From the NCBI RefSeq assembly GCF_051045985.1, contig NZ_CP157350.1:620001-684000 (forward strand): 64,000 nt of DNA, read 5' to 3'. A program made the translations under genes and the position numbers. The stretch comes from Scardovia wiggsiae. Lineage in GTDB: Bacteria > Actinomycetota > Actinomycetes > Actinomycetales > Bifidobacteriaceae. Within the stretch, counting starts at the first letter, position 1. Each line of letters begins with the position of its first letter. The notes beneath the pieces were generated by a model. The model saw only the letters and a list, made by a program, of their open reading frames with translations. It had not been told where the DNA came from and did not search any database. Positions 44,504 through 53,251 of this stretch are shown one piece after another.

Positions 44504-45748
44504 ATGTCAGATAACGAAAGGGACCATGACGATTTCATGGATTTCTTCGAGAACCGTCTGAATGAAGGTAGTGCGCATGCCGAGCATACCGGCAGCAGGC
44601 ATTCTGCGCCGTCCTCGCCTCCAGCCGGGCGTAAAGCGTTAAGGCATGCCCGGGAACGGGACAGACGGAATAAAGGGAGGCGCAGGGCTTCCCATGCAAT
44701 ACTGGCTGTACTGCTTGCGGCCATCCTTCTTACGGCGGGTTTTTATACTGTCAGGGGGATATCTGCAGCAAAGCGAAACACTGAATCGGCGCAAAAAATG
44801 GCAGACTGCTCAGATTATCCCGGGCCGGGCGCAGGAAGCGTAAACTTTACCATAGCCAAGGGCGAAAGCGCGAGCTCCATATCGCAGCGGCTGGAGCAGG
44901 CAGGGATAGTCAGGACTTCCTGTGCTTTCAGCAATGCTGCATCAGGAGCAGGTGCAGCCCAGTCTTTGCAGCCGGGGACTTTTGAGCTCAAGAAAGGGAT
45001 GAAGGCGTCGGATGTCGTTACTGTCCTGAGCAATCCCAATAATGCAAAAAGTATCCTTAACATCGTTGCAGGGGATACGGTAAAGAAAGTAATCAGGAAT
45101 GCTGCCGCAGCAGCGGATAACCTTACGGAGGCAGATTTCCGGAAAGTTATTGATAATAAAGGTGCGGGAATACTTCCCGCGGAGGCAAAAGGCAGTTTTG
45201 AAGGCTGGCTGCAGCCGGGGACGTATGATATCAAAGATGCGGCCAGTGCCGGCGATGTCCTGAAACAGATAGTACAAGCGCGTATCAGGCATCTTGATGA
45301 CCTTAAAGTCCCTTCCGGAAAAGACCGGGAAACGATACTTACCAAGGCGTCGATCATCGGTGCGGAGGTCAACAGGTCAGAATATTACGGCAAAGTTGCC
45401 CGGGTGATCGAAAACAGGCTTGCCAAAGATATGCCTTTAGGCATGGATGCTATCAATGTATACGGGCTGGGGCTTGATGATGCCAGCCAGCTGACAAGCG
45501 CCCAGCTGGCGGATCCTAACGACCTTTATAATTCGCGTATACAGAAGGGTCTTCCCCCCACGCCGATCGGCAGCGCCAACGATGCTTCCATTGCAGCAGC
45601 GATCAATCCGGTCCAGGGAAACTGGCTGTATTTTGTGACTGTCAACACTGATACAGGCGAAACTAAATTCACCGATAACAGTGAGACGTTCAACCAATAT
45701 TCGAGGGAATATCACGAGTGGCTGAAAAATAAGGGCAGCAGCAAGTAG
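44504..45748 (+). CDS. mltG: Endolytic murein transglycosylase MltG (YceG-like)
   Basis: A 414-residue membrane-anchored enzyme that cuts nascent glycan strands. ATG 44504 is chosen because GGAGG lies 5 bases upstream. A basic cytosolic tail (KALRHARERDRRNKGRRR) precedes one membrane segment at about residues 63-83. A LysM-like/YceG N-domain (NFTIAKGESASSISQRLEQA) follows. The catalytic Glu is in ASIIGAEVNRSEYYGKVARV, and GLPPTPIGSANDASIAAAIN and YFVTVNTDTGETKFTDN are conserved C-terminal motifs. In related species shikimate genes follow mltG; here an opposite-strand prepilin peptidase and an aroC relic do. Confidence 0.93.
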   Translation: MSDNERDHDDFMDFFENRLNEGSAHAEHTGSRHSAPSSPPAGRKALRHARERDRRNKGRRRASHAILAVLLAAILLTAGFYTVRGISAAKRNTESAQKMADCSDYPGPGAGSVNFTIAKGESASSISQRLEQAGIVRTSCAFSNAASGAGAAQSLQPGTFELKKGMKASDVVTVLSNPNNAKSILNIVAGDTVKKVIRNAAAAADNLTEADFRKVIDNKGAGILPAEAKGSFEGWLQPGTYDIKDAASAGDVLKQIVQARIRHLDDLKVPSGKDRETILTKASIIGAEVNRSEYYGKVARVIENRLAKDMPLGMDAINVYGLGLDDASQLTSAQLADPNDLYNSRIQKGLPPTPIGSANDASIAAAINPVQGNWLYFVTVNTDTGETKFTDNSETFNQYSREYHEWLKNKGSSK

Positions 45749-45788
45749 TTTCTTTCTTTTATGCCCTGCCCTCAGCCCGAAGCTGCAG

Positions 45789-46346
45789 TTAAAGGGGGAT
45801 CCCCGCCGCGTATGCTGCTGTAACGATGACGGCAGCCAGGGTTATAAATGGTACAAAGGGGAGGCTGCCTGTTTTTGCTTTTGTAACTATGCTGCTGCAA
45901 GGCTGCGCCTTCTTTGCCCGTGCGATAAGCTTCATTACCCCTAACCCTGCGAGGCCAAGTATCCCAAGGACTGTCCACCACCATACTGCTGCGGTCCATC
46001 CCAGCCAGCCTACAGCCAGCGTGATAAGCCATGTAGCTGTAGTATCCCCAAACCCGAGTGCCCCCGGCCGTACCATAGACAGTGCGAACTGGATGCCTGC
46101 GCATACGAATGAGGAAATCACTGCTGAAACAAGCCTTTCCCACGGGTTATGCCCGTCATGAAAACAGGCGGCATCACAAAGATGTGCCGTAACTGCCGCA
46201 GCATAAGCAGCAAAAACCGACAGCTGGATGATATACCCTGTGATGACCGCAGCCCGCGGCACGGTACGCGATCTGATATCGGATACCGATAGGCAGATGC
46301 CGGCGATAATGCCGGGCGCAGTCAGACATGCAGATAGATAAGCCAC
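45789..46346 (-). CDS. A24-type prepilin peptidase (CpaA/TadV-like)
   Basis: A 185-residue membrane aspartyl peptidase that cleaves prepilin leaders. It has about five membrane segments. The two catalytic Asp are in LSVSDIRSRTVPR and ALGFGDTTATW (the GxGD motif); LPFVPFITLA is the typical C-terminal turn. It lacks the N-terminal methylase domain with CxxC pairs, so it is like the short Tad/Flp type. A GTG start without a clear ribosome site is used. No pilin or Tad genes are near, so it must serve a remote cluster. Convergent with mltG, divergent from the aroC relic. Confidence 0.85.
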   Translation of the reverse strand: MAYLSACLTAPGIIAGICLSVSDIRSRTVPRAAVITGYIIQLSVFAAYAAAVTAHLCDAACFHDGHNPWERLVSAVISSFVCAGIQFALSMVRPGALGFGDTTATWLITLAVGWLGWTAAVWWWTVLGILGLAGLGVMKLIARAKKAQPCSSIVTKAKTGSLPFVPFITLAAVIVTAAYAAGIPL

Positions 46347-46397
46347 TACGTAATATATACCTTAGAATCGAAAATAAATAAAGGTGACGGTAAGAGC

Positions 46398-46526
46398 ATG
46401 TTGCGATGGCAAACAGCTGAATCCCATGGCGAAGCTTTAGCAGCGCTGATAGAAGGGATGCCCGCCGGAGTGGCGGAAAACTGCTCCACGTCACATGTGA
46501 ATGATATGATTAAATCCCATGGTTGA
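46398..46526 (+). pseudogene. aroC: Chorismate synthase (aroC) 5' relic, 42-codon ORF overlapping pyrG
   Basis: Encodes MLRWQTAESHGEALAALIEG then MPAGV, which matches the start of AroC (MLRW.TAGESHG.ALVALIEG.PAGV), including the GESHG signature apart from one lost Gly. After about 25 residues the match stops and 17 unrelated residues follow, ending at TGA 46526, eight bases past the A of the pyrG ATG. AAAGGTGA precedes its ATG. The body of the gene (about 370 codons) is missing. By what I know of bifidobacterial gene order, aroC, aroKB and aroQ commonly sit between mltG and pyrG. The relic may still act as a coupling leader ORF for pyrG. Confidence 0.8.
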
Positions 46527-48204
46527 TGAACATGGTGATAATAATCCACAACACGTGACAAAGCATATTTTCGTTACCGGCGGTGTTGTTTCTTCCCTTG
46601 GCAAAGGCCTTACGGCATCTTCTTTGGGGCGCCTTCTGCGCAGCCGCGGCCTGCATGTTTTGCAGCAGAAGCTGGACCCTTATATCAATGTTGACCCTGG
46701 TACAATGAACCCGTTCCAGCATGGTGAAGTATATGTAACTGAGGACGGGGCTGAAACTGATCTGGATATTGGCCACTATGAGCGGTTCCTTGACGTTTTC
46801 CTCAGCCAGCGGGCTAATGTCACTACGGGCCAGATATACCAGAATGTGCTGCGTAAGGAGCGGGCGGGCGAATACCTCGGACAGTGCGTGCAGGTGATCC
46901 CGCATATCACCAACGAAATAAAAAGCCGTATGCGCGCCCAGGCTGATGACGGTGTCGATGTGATCATTACTGAGATCGGCGGTACTGTGGGCGATATCGA
47001 ATCGCAGCCGTTCCTTGAAGCAGCGCGCGAGGTACGCCGTGAACTCGGGTCTGACAACTGCATGTTCGTGCATGTATCGCTGGTGCCGTATATCGCGTCC
47101 GCCCATGAGCTGAAGACTAAACCTACACAGCATTCTGTGATGATGCTCCGCCAGGTGGGCATCCGTCCCGATGCACTTGTCCTGCGTTCCGACCGTCCGC
47201 TGTCGGAAGGCATCAAAGACAAGATATCCCTGATGTGCGATGTGGACAGCGACGCTGTGGTCAACTGCGTAGATGTGCCGAGCATTTATGATATCCCCTG
47301 TATGCTGTATAAAGAGGGGCTTGACTCTTATGTAGTGCGTTGCCTCAGGCTCAGCAAGGCGCATGATGTTGAATGGGGCGACTGGGCAGACCTTGCCGAG
47401 CGTGTCAGCAATCCGCGTGAAGAAGTGACTATTGCTATCGTCGGCAAATATATTGACCTGCCTGATGCATACCTGTCAGTCACTGAAGCTATAAAAGCCG
47501 GCGGTTTCGGCAACTGGGCAAAGGCAAATGTGCGCTGGATAGCTGCCGATGAATGCGAGACGATGGAAGGCGCGCAGCGCAGCCTGAGTGACGTGGACGG
47601 GATCGTTATCCCCGGAGGCTTCGGCATACGCGGTATTGAAGGCAAGATCGGCGCCCTCCGCTGGGCGCGTGAGAATAAAGTGCCGGTACTTGGGCTGTGT
47701 CTTGGCCTGCAGTCCATTGTTATTGAATATGCACGCAATGTTGCCGGTATTGAGCATGCCAATTCTTCAGAGTTTGACCCCCAGTGTGAAAACCCTGTTA
47801 TTGCCACGATGGAAGAGCAGCGTAAATTCGTTGAGGGCTCCGGGGATATGGGGCATACTATGCGGCTGGGGGCTTATCCGGCAGTACTGAAGCCCGGTTC
47901 CCTTGCTGCCCGGCTGTATGGAAGCGAAAACGTATCGGAACGCCACCGTCATCGTTATGAAGTCAATGTAGCGTATAAACAGCAGCTTGAAGATGCAGGC
48001 CTGCAGATAAGCGGCACAAGCCCTGACGGTGAGCTTACCGAATTCGTTGAGCTGCCTCAGGATATCCATCCGTTCTATATCGGGACGCAGGCCCACCCGG
48101 AGTTCAAGTCGCGCCCGACGAAACCGCATCCCCTGTTCAACGGCCTTGTCAAAGCGGCCATCGAATTTAAGCGGACCCATCATCAGGGGCAGGGCTCCTT
48201 ATAG
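46519..48204 (+). CDS. pyrG: CTP synthase
   Basis: A 561-residue enzyme that converts UTP to CTP with ATP and glutamine. The synthetase domain starts KHIFVTGGVVSSLGKGLTAS and includes KLDPYINVDPGTMNPFQHG and EIGGTVGDIESQPF. The glutaminase domain has the nucleophile Cys in VPVLGLCLGLQ and the His/Glu pair in GTQAHPEFKSRP. Full length. The ATG lacks its own ribosome site and overlaps the end of the 42-codon aroC relic, so translation is probably coupled to it. Confidence 0.97.
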   Translation: MVDEHGDNNPQHVTKHIFVTGGVVSSLGKGLTASSLGRLLRSRGLHVLQQKLDPYINVDPGTMNPFQHGEVYVTEDGAETDLDIGHYERFLDVFLSQRANVTTGQIYQNVLRKERAGEYLGQCVQVIPHITNEIKSRMRAQADDGVDVIITEIGGTVGDIESQPFLEAAREVRRELGSDNCMFVHVSLVPYIASAHELKTKPTQHSVMMLRQVGIRPDALVLRSDRPLSEGIKDKISLMCDVDSDAVVNCVDVPSIYDIPCMLYKEGLDSYVVRCLRLSKAHDVEWGDWADLAERVSNPREEVTIAIVGKYIDLPDAYLSVTEAIKAGGFGNWAKANVRWIAADECETMEGAQRSLSDVDGIVIPGGFGIRGIEGKIGALRWARENKVPVLGLCLGLQSIVIEYARNVAGIEHANSSEFDPQCENPVIATMEEQRKFVEGSGDMGHTMRLGAYPAVLKPGSLAARLYGSENVSERHRHRYEVNVAYKQQLEDAGLQISGTSPDGELTEFVELPQDIHPFYIGTQAHPEFKSRPTKPHPLFNGLVKAAIEFKRTHHQGQGSL

Positions 48205-48246
48205 GGGAGCAAATCCCTGCCCGTATGCGGGCCAGCCGGGCTGTGC

Positions 48247-48301
48247 GCATGCAGTGTACGGCAGACACATTGCATACCGTATGTGTATGCGCACTGCATG
48301 C
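48247..48301. promoter_or_regulatory. Nested palindrome between pyrG and sufB
   Basis: An outer perfect repeat GCATGCAGTG/CACTGCATGC (48247-48256, 48292-48301) encloses ACACAT/ATGTGT (48265-48270, 48281-48286) and GCATAC/GTATGC (48272-48277, 48285-48290). It lacks a T-run. Position 87 bases before the sufB start suits an operator or a regulatory RNA hairpin. Confidence 0.55.
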
Positions 48302-48387
48302 ATGTAACAGAGATAACTATACGCCCCCTTCCCTTTGGCCTTTTGAAGGTCTACAATAAAAAAAGTTATGCGCTACGGGAGGTGTCT

Positions 48388-49887
48388 GTGGCTTCAGCAG
48401 ATAAGGTACAGCAGGATTCATCGGATGTGGAGATGAACCAGTATGTTGCTGACCGCGCAAATGTTAATGAGGATAAGCTCAGGCAGGATGATGAGATCAT
48501 CGCCCAGTTCGGTGAATATAATTACGGCTGGCATGATTCTGATGCCGCGGGGGAAGCGGCTAAAAAAGGGATCGATGAGCAGGTAGTCCGTGATATCTCT
48601 GCCGATAAAGGCGAACCTGGGTGGATGCTTGACTACCGCCTGCGGGGATATCAGGCCTTCATCGGTAAACCTATGCCTGAATGGGGTATTGACCTGAGCG
48701 GTTTCCGTGCGGAGGATTTCAAATATTACGTTAAGCCGATCGACAAGCCTGTAAGCTCGTGGGATGAGTTGCCCGATGATATCCGTAATACTTATGACCG
48801 GCTGGGCATACCCGAGGCTGAGAAAAAGCGCCTGGTCTCCGGTGTGGCGGCGCAGTATGAATCGGAAGTCATTTATAATTCTATCCGTGAAGACCTCAAA
48901 AAGCAGGGTGTTATTTTTGTTGATACCGATGCTGCTGTAAGGGATTATCCGCAGCTGGTCAAAAAATATTTTGCCACAGTTATCCCTCCGGATGATAATA
49001 AATTTGCTGCGTTGAATACTGCCGCATGGTCCGGCGGCTCTTTTGTCTACGTCCCTAAAGGGGTGCACGTCGATATCCCGCTGCAGGCATACTTCCGTAT
49101 CAACACACCGGCTATGGGACAGTTTGAACGTACCCTGATCATCGCTGACGAAGGCTCCTATGTCCATTACGTTGAAGGGTGCACTGCCCCCATCTACTCG
49201 CAGGATTCCCTGCATGCCGCCAATGTGGAGATCATTGTTGAGAAAAACGCCCGTGTGCGGTATACAACAGTGCAGAACTGGTCCAATAACGTGTACAATC
49301 TGGTGACCCAGCGGGCATATGTGCGCGAAGGCGGCACTATGGAATGGGTCGATGGCAATATTGGTTCCAAGGCAACGATGAAATACCCTGCATGCATCCT
49401 TGCAGAGCCGTATGCCAAGGCTGAGACCCTGTCGCTCGGCTTTGCCGGGCGCGGCCAGTACCAGGATACCGGGGCGAAAATGATCCATTGCGCCCCTCAT
49501 ACAAGCTCAACGATCGTTGCGAAATCGATCTCCCGGGGAGGGGGGCGTTCAGCATACCGCGGGCTGGTGAAAATCGCTGACGGGGCATATGGCTCAAGTT
49601 CCAACGTTGTGTGCGACGCCCTGCTTGTTGATGATTTCTCGCGTTCTGACACATATCCGCATGTGGATGTGCGCGAAGATGATGTATCTATGGCACATGA
49701 GGCTACGGTTTCCAAGGTTTCCGAAGACCAGCTCTTCTACCTGATGAGCCGGGGGCTTGAGGAGAAAGAAGCGATGGGGATGATCGTGCGGGGTTTTGTG
49801 GAACCGATCTCGCGCGAGCTGCCTATGGAGTATGCCCTTGAACTGAACCGCCTGGTCGAACTGCAAATGGAAGGATCTGTTGGTTAA
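48388..49887 (+). CDS. sufB: Fe-S cluster assembly scaffold SufB
   Basis: A 499-residue core scaffold of the SUF machinery, which with SufC and SufD builds Fe-S clusters. GTG 48388 is chosen because GGGAGG lies 5 bases upstream; an ATG 35 codons earlier lies inside the palindrome. Key stretches are WMLDYRLRGYQAFIGKPMPE, LNTAAWSGGSFVYVPKGVHV, IYSQDSLHAANVEIIVEKN and the conserved C-terminal ATVSKVSEDQLFYLMSRGL. First gene of an operon whose members are 1-42 bases apart. No SufR-type regulator gene is adjacent. Confidence 0.95.
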   Translation: MASADKVQQDSSDVEMNQYVADRANVNEDKLRQDDEIIAQFGEYNYGWHDSDAAGEAAKKGIDEQVVRDISADKGEPGWMLDYRLRGYQAFIGKPMPEWGIDLSGFRAEDFKYYVKPIDKPVSSWDELPDDIRNTYDRLGIPEAEKKRLVSGVAAQYESEVIYNSIREDLKKQGVIFVDTDAAVRDYPQLVKKYFATVIPPDDNKFAALNTAAWSGGSFVYVPKGVHVDIPLQAYFRINTPAMGQFERTLIIADEGSYVHYVEGCTAPIYSQDSLHAANVEIIVEKNARVRYTTVQNWSNNVYNLVTQRAYVREGGTMEWVDGNIGSKATMKYPACILAEPYAKAETLSLGFAGRGQYQDTGAKMIHCAPHTSSTIVAKSISRGGGRSAYRGLVKIADGAYGSSSNVVCDALLVDDFSRSDTYPHVDVREDDVSMAHEATVSKVSEDQLFYLMSRGLEEKEAMGMIVRGFVEPISRELPMEYALELNRLVELQMEGSVG

Positions 49888-49888
49888 T

Positions 49889-51142
49889 ATGGCATCGCAT
49901 GAGCATGATAATAATGAAATAAAGGTCCCTGTGGCAGACCCCAATGATCCGTATGCCGTTCCGGCTGCTATGCCGTCCAGCGCGGATAAGGCCGTGCGGT
50001 CGTTTGACCCGGATGCTTTTGCCATGCCTTCACGCCGCCAGGACGACTGGCGTTTCACGCCTGTGGAACGGATAAAAGAGTTTTTCACAGCCTTTGAGCC
50101 GTCCTGTGCAACGGAAGTTTCCCTGGGTGCGGCCGGCGGAGGTCCGGCTCCTGCGCAGAATGCCGTACTGCGTAAAACTACCACGGAGGATGAGGACGCC
50201 GGTATCGTTTCACAGCCGAGCGACAGGGCTTCTGCGGTTCAGTGGGTGAGCGCGCATAATAATACGTATGTGCTTGAGCTTTCAGGTCAGTGGGATATTC
50301 CGGCCGTTCTGCGGATCACAGGGAAATCCCTGGCTCCTGACGCGCTTCATATTGTTATCAAAACCGCCGACTATTCGCACGGCGATATAATCATTGAGCA
50401 TCAGGGGGATGCGAAACTGGCTGAAGGGCTTGAGATCATAACAGGGAAGGGGTCCCATATCTGCGTGGTATCTGTCCAGGAATGGTCTGACGCAAGCAAG
50501 CACGTTGGCAGCCACCGCATCAGGGTAGGCGAAGGCGCGGTGCTGCGGCATTGTGTTGTTACCCTTGGCGGGGATGTTGTGCGGCTGCGCATGGATCAGG
50601 ATTTTGCCGGGCCCGGCAGTGAACTCAATATGCTGGGGATCTATTTCGTCGATCCGGGTCAGCATATTGAACACCGTACTATGGTGGTGCATAATGAGCC
50701 GGAATGCAAATCACGGGTCATCTATAAAGGGGCCTTGGAAGGAAAAGATGCGCATTCCACATGGGTAGGCAATGCCCTGATACAGCCATCTGCCCCGGGC
50801 ACAGACTCATATGAGCTGAACCGCAATCTGGTCCTTGTCCCCGGTGCTGTTGCAGATTCCGAACCAAACCTGGAGATTGAGAACGGCAATATCATAGGGG
50901 CAGGCCATGCCAGTTCTGTCGGCCGGTTTGATGATGAAGAGCTGTTCTATCTGCAGTCCCGGGGAGTCCCTGAAACCGAAGCCCGCAAGCTTGTGGTACG
51001 GGGGTTCTTCGGCGAGCTGATCGATGAGATCGGTATCCCTGCTATTTCCAGCCATCTTATGGATGCTGTCAACAGGCGTCTGGAAAACACTGAAAATTAT
51101 TCATATCCACAGGACACCAGCCAAGACCTCAACAAGGAGTAA
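49889..51142 (+). CDS. sufD: Fe-S cluster assembly protein SufD
   Basis: A 417-residue SufB paralogue that forms the SufB-SufC2-SufD complex. ATG 49889 begins one base after the sufB stop; a TTG three codons earlier (49880) is closer to the GGAAGGA site and is a real alternative. The beta-helix core includes IDPGQHIEHRTMVVHNEPECK in part, and the C-terminal ASSVGRFDDEELFYLQSRGV with PETEARKLVVRGFFGELID is diagnostic. The N-terminal ~120 residues are variable and acidic, with a Gly/Ala-rich stretch. Confidence 0.93.
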   Translation: MASHEHDNNEIKVPVADPNDPYAVPAAMPSSADKAVRSFDPDAFAMPSRRQDDWRFTPVERIKEFFTAFEPSCATEVSLGAAGGGPAPAQNAVLRKTTTEDEDAGIVSQPSDRASAVQWVSAHNNTYVLELSGQWDIPAVLRITGKSLAPDALHIVIKTADYSHGDIIIEHQGDAKLAEGLEIITGKGSHICVVSVQEWSDASKHVGSHRIRVGEGAVLRHCVVTLGGDVVRLRMDQDFAGPGSELNMLGIYFVDPGQHIEHRTMVVHNEPECKSRVIYKGALEGKDAHSTWVGNALIQPSAPGTDSYELNRNLVLVPGAVADSEPNLEIENGNIIGAGHASSVGRFDDEELFYLQSRGVPETEARKLVVRGFFGELIDEIGIPAISSHLMDAVNRRLENTENYSYPQDTSQDLNKE

Positions 51143-51145
51143 ATT

Positions 51146-51925
51146 ATGCCGGTACTTGATATCAAAGACCTTTATGCTTCGGTAGAGACAAAGGAAGGGC
51201 GCAAACAGATCCTTAAAGGGGTCAGTCTTACCCTTAATTCTGATGAGACGCATGCAATCATGGGGCCTAACGGTTCCGGGAAATCAACTTTGGCCTATAC
51301 CCTCGCCGGGCATCCAAAATATATTGTGGACAGCGGGCAGGCGTTGCTTGACGGCAGGGACCTGCTGAAAATGACGCCGGATGAGCGTGCAACGGCCGGG
51401 CTGTTCCTGGCCATGCAGTATCCGGTGGAGGTGCCGGGGGTCTCTATGACCAATTTTCTGAGGACTGCCAAAACCGCTGTTGACGGCACGGCACCGGCTA
51501 TCAGACAGTGGACAAAGGATCTGGCTGCTTCCATGAAAAACCTGAGGATGGATCCTAAATTCGCCCAGCGTTCTGTCAATGAAGGTTTTTCCGGCGGTGA
51601 AAAAAAGCGGGCAGAAGTCCTCCAGCTTGAACTCCTGAAGCCGAAATTTGCTATTATGGACGAAACGGATTCGGGGCTTGATGTTGATGCCCTCCGTATC
51701 GTTTCTGAAGGCGTGAACCGGGCAAAGGAAAATACGGGGCTCGGCATCATGCTTATTACGCATTATACGAGGATTCTCAAGTATATCAGGCCTGATATCG
51801 TGCATGTATTTGCACAGGGCAGGGTAGTGGAAACAGCAGGGCCTGAGCTTGCCGATGAGCTTGAAGAATCAGGGTATGACAGGTTCCTCCCTGAAGGTGC
51901 CGATTCTGAATCAGCATTGGCGTAG
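51146..51925 (+). CDS. sufC: Fe-S cluster assembly ATPase SufC
   Basis: A 259-residue ABC-type ATPase that powers the SufBCD scaffold. Walker A is MGPNGSGKSTLAYTLAGHP, the signature is NEGFSGGEKKRAEVLQLELL, and Walker B with the SufC-specific segment is AIMDETDSGLDVDALRIVSE; the H-loop is LITHYTRILKYI. A soluble protein without membrane domain. Three bases after sufD, with AAGGAG ahead of the ATG. Confidence 0.97.
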   Translation: MPVLDIKDLYASVETKEGRKQILKGVSLTLNSDETHAIMGPNGSGKSTLAYTLAGHPKYIVDSGQALLDGRDLLKMTPDERATAGLFLAMQYPVEVPGVSMTNFLRTAKTAVDGTAPAIRQWTKDLAASMKNLRMDPKFAQRSVNEGFSGGEKKRAEVLQLELLKPKFAIMDETDSGLDVDALRIVSEGVNRAKENTGLGIMLITHYTRILKYIRPDIVHVFAQGRVVETAGPELADELEESGYDRFLPEGADSESALA

Positions 51926-51931
51926 GCGGAT

Positions 51932-53209
51932 ATGGCAGATACAGGATATATCCGTTCGCAGTTCCCTATACTTAAACAGAAGGTGCACGGGCATCCTCTG
52001 GTTTACCTGGATTCGGCTGCTACAGCGCAGAAGCCGCAGTGTGTTATTGATGCTGAGCGTGATTTTTATGAGACCGTCAATGCGGGGGTCCATCGCGGGG
52101 CACATGAGCTTGCAGCACGCAGTACCCAGGCTTATGAGGATGCACGGTCCCGCGCAGCGCATTTCGTTGGGGCGCAGTCTCAGCCGGGGGCTGAAGAAAT
52201 AGTGGTGACGCCTGGTGCAACAGCGGGCCTGAACCTGCTGGCTACCGCATTCGGGAATGCAAGCCTCGGGCAGGGAGGCGAAGCCGCCCGGCGTTTTGCC
52301 CTCAGGCCTGGAGATGAAATAGCGGTCACGCGCGCTGAACACCATTCGGCCCTTTTGCCTTTCCAGGAGCTTGCAGCACGTACAGGGGCAGTACTTAGAT
52401 GGCTTGATCTTACTGAAGACGGGCGCATCCGTACAGACAGCGGGATGCTTGGTTCGGTGATCACTGAGCGCACGAAAGCTGTGGTATTTACACATATTTC
52501 CAATGTAACGGGAGCAATCACCGACGTTGCGCCTATTGTGGCGTGTGCGCACGAAGCTGGGGCGGTCACTGTGCTGGATGCATGCCAGTCAGTCCCGCAT
52601 ATCGGTGTCGATTTCCATGCCATGGATGTCGATTTTGCAGTATTCAGTGCGCATAAGATGTATGGCCCTACGGGGGTGGGGTTCCTGTACGGACGGCGTG
52701 AGCTTCTGGAGGCTTTGCCGCCTGCAAGTTTTGGCGGTTCTATGGTGGAGCTGGCGTGGATGAACAGGCCGGCGCAGTATATGGACCCCCCGGCACGGTT
52801 CGAAGCCGGTACCCAGCCGGTTGCACAGGCTGTTGCTGCAGGAGAGGCTGCACAATGGATGATGGATATCGGCATGGATACTGTCAGGCAGCACGAGGCG
52901 GCACTCACCAGGCATCTCCTGGAACTCGGCTCTGTGCCCGGCGTCCGCATCCTTGGGCCGGCAGAGGACCGGGACCGTATTGCAACTGTTGCTTTTGAAG
53001 TCGAGGGCGTTCACCCTCATGATGTCGGGCAGTTCCTTGATGCGCAGGGCATAGCTATCAGGGTCGGTCATCATTGCGCACAGCCGGTCCATCGCCATTT
53101 TGGGGTATATGCTTCCAACCGCGCCTCAGCGGGGGTATATACTACCGATGACGATATTGACGCCCTTATCAGTGCCGTCAGCCGGGTCCGCAGCTTTTTC
53201 GCTGCATAG
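51932..53209 (+). CDS. sufS: Cysteine desulfurase SufS
   Basis: A 425-residue PLP enzyme (group II) that takes sulfur from cysteine for SUF assembly. YLDSAATAQKPQCVIDAE and TRAEHHSALLPFQELAA are typical, the PLP Lys is in AVFSAHKMYGPTGVGFLYG, and the persulfide Cys is in IRVGHHCAQPVHRHFGV. It is six bases after sufC. The presence of SufU rather than SufE downstream indicates sulfur is passed to SufU, as in Gram-positive SUF systems. Confidence 0.96.
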   Translation: MADTGYIRSQFPILKQKVHGHPLVYLDSAATAQKPQCVIDAERDFYETVNAGVHRGAHELAARSTQAYEDARSRAAHFVGAQSQPGAEEIVVTPGATAGLNLLATAFGNASLGQGGEAARRFALRPGDEIAVTRAEHHSALLPFQELAARTGAVLRWLDLTEDGRIRTDSGMLGSVITERTKAVVFTHISNVTGAITDVAPIVACAHEAGAVTVLDACQSVPHIGVDFHAMDVDFAVFSAHKMYGPTGVGFLYGRRELLEALPPASFGGSMVELAWMNRPAQYMDPPARFEAGTQPVAQAVAAGEAAQWMMDIGMDTVRQHEAALTRHLLELGSVPGVRILGPAEDRDRIATVAFEVEGVHPHDVGQFLDAQGIAIRVGHHCAQPVHRHFGVYASNRASAGVYTTDDDIDALISAVSRVRSFFAA

Positions 53210-53251
53210 TATCAGGGGATAGGGGCTGCAGTTTTTCTATCCTGCGGTGAA

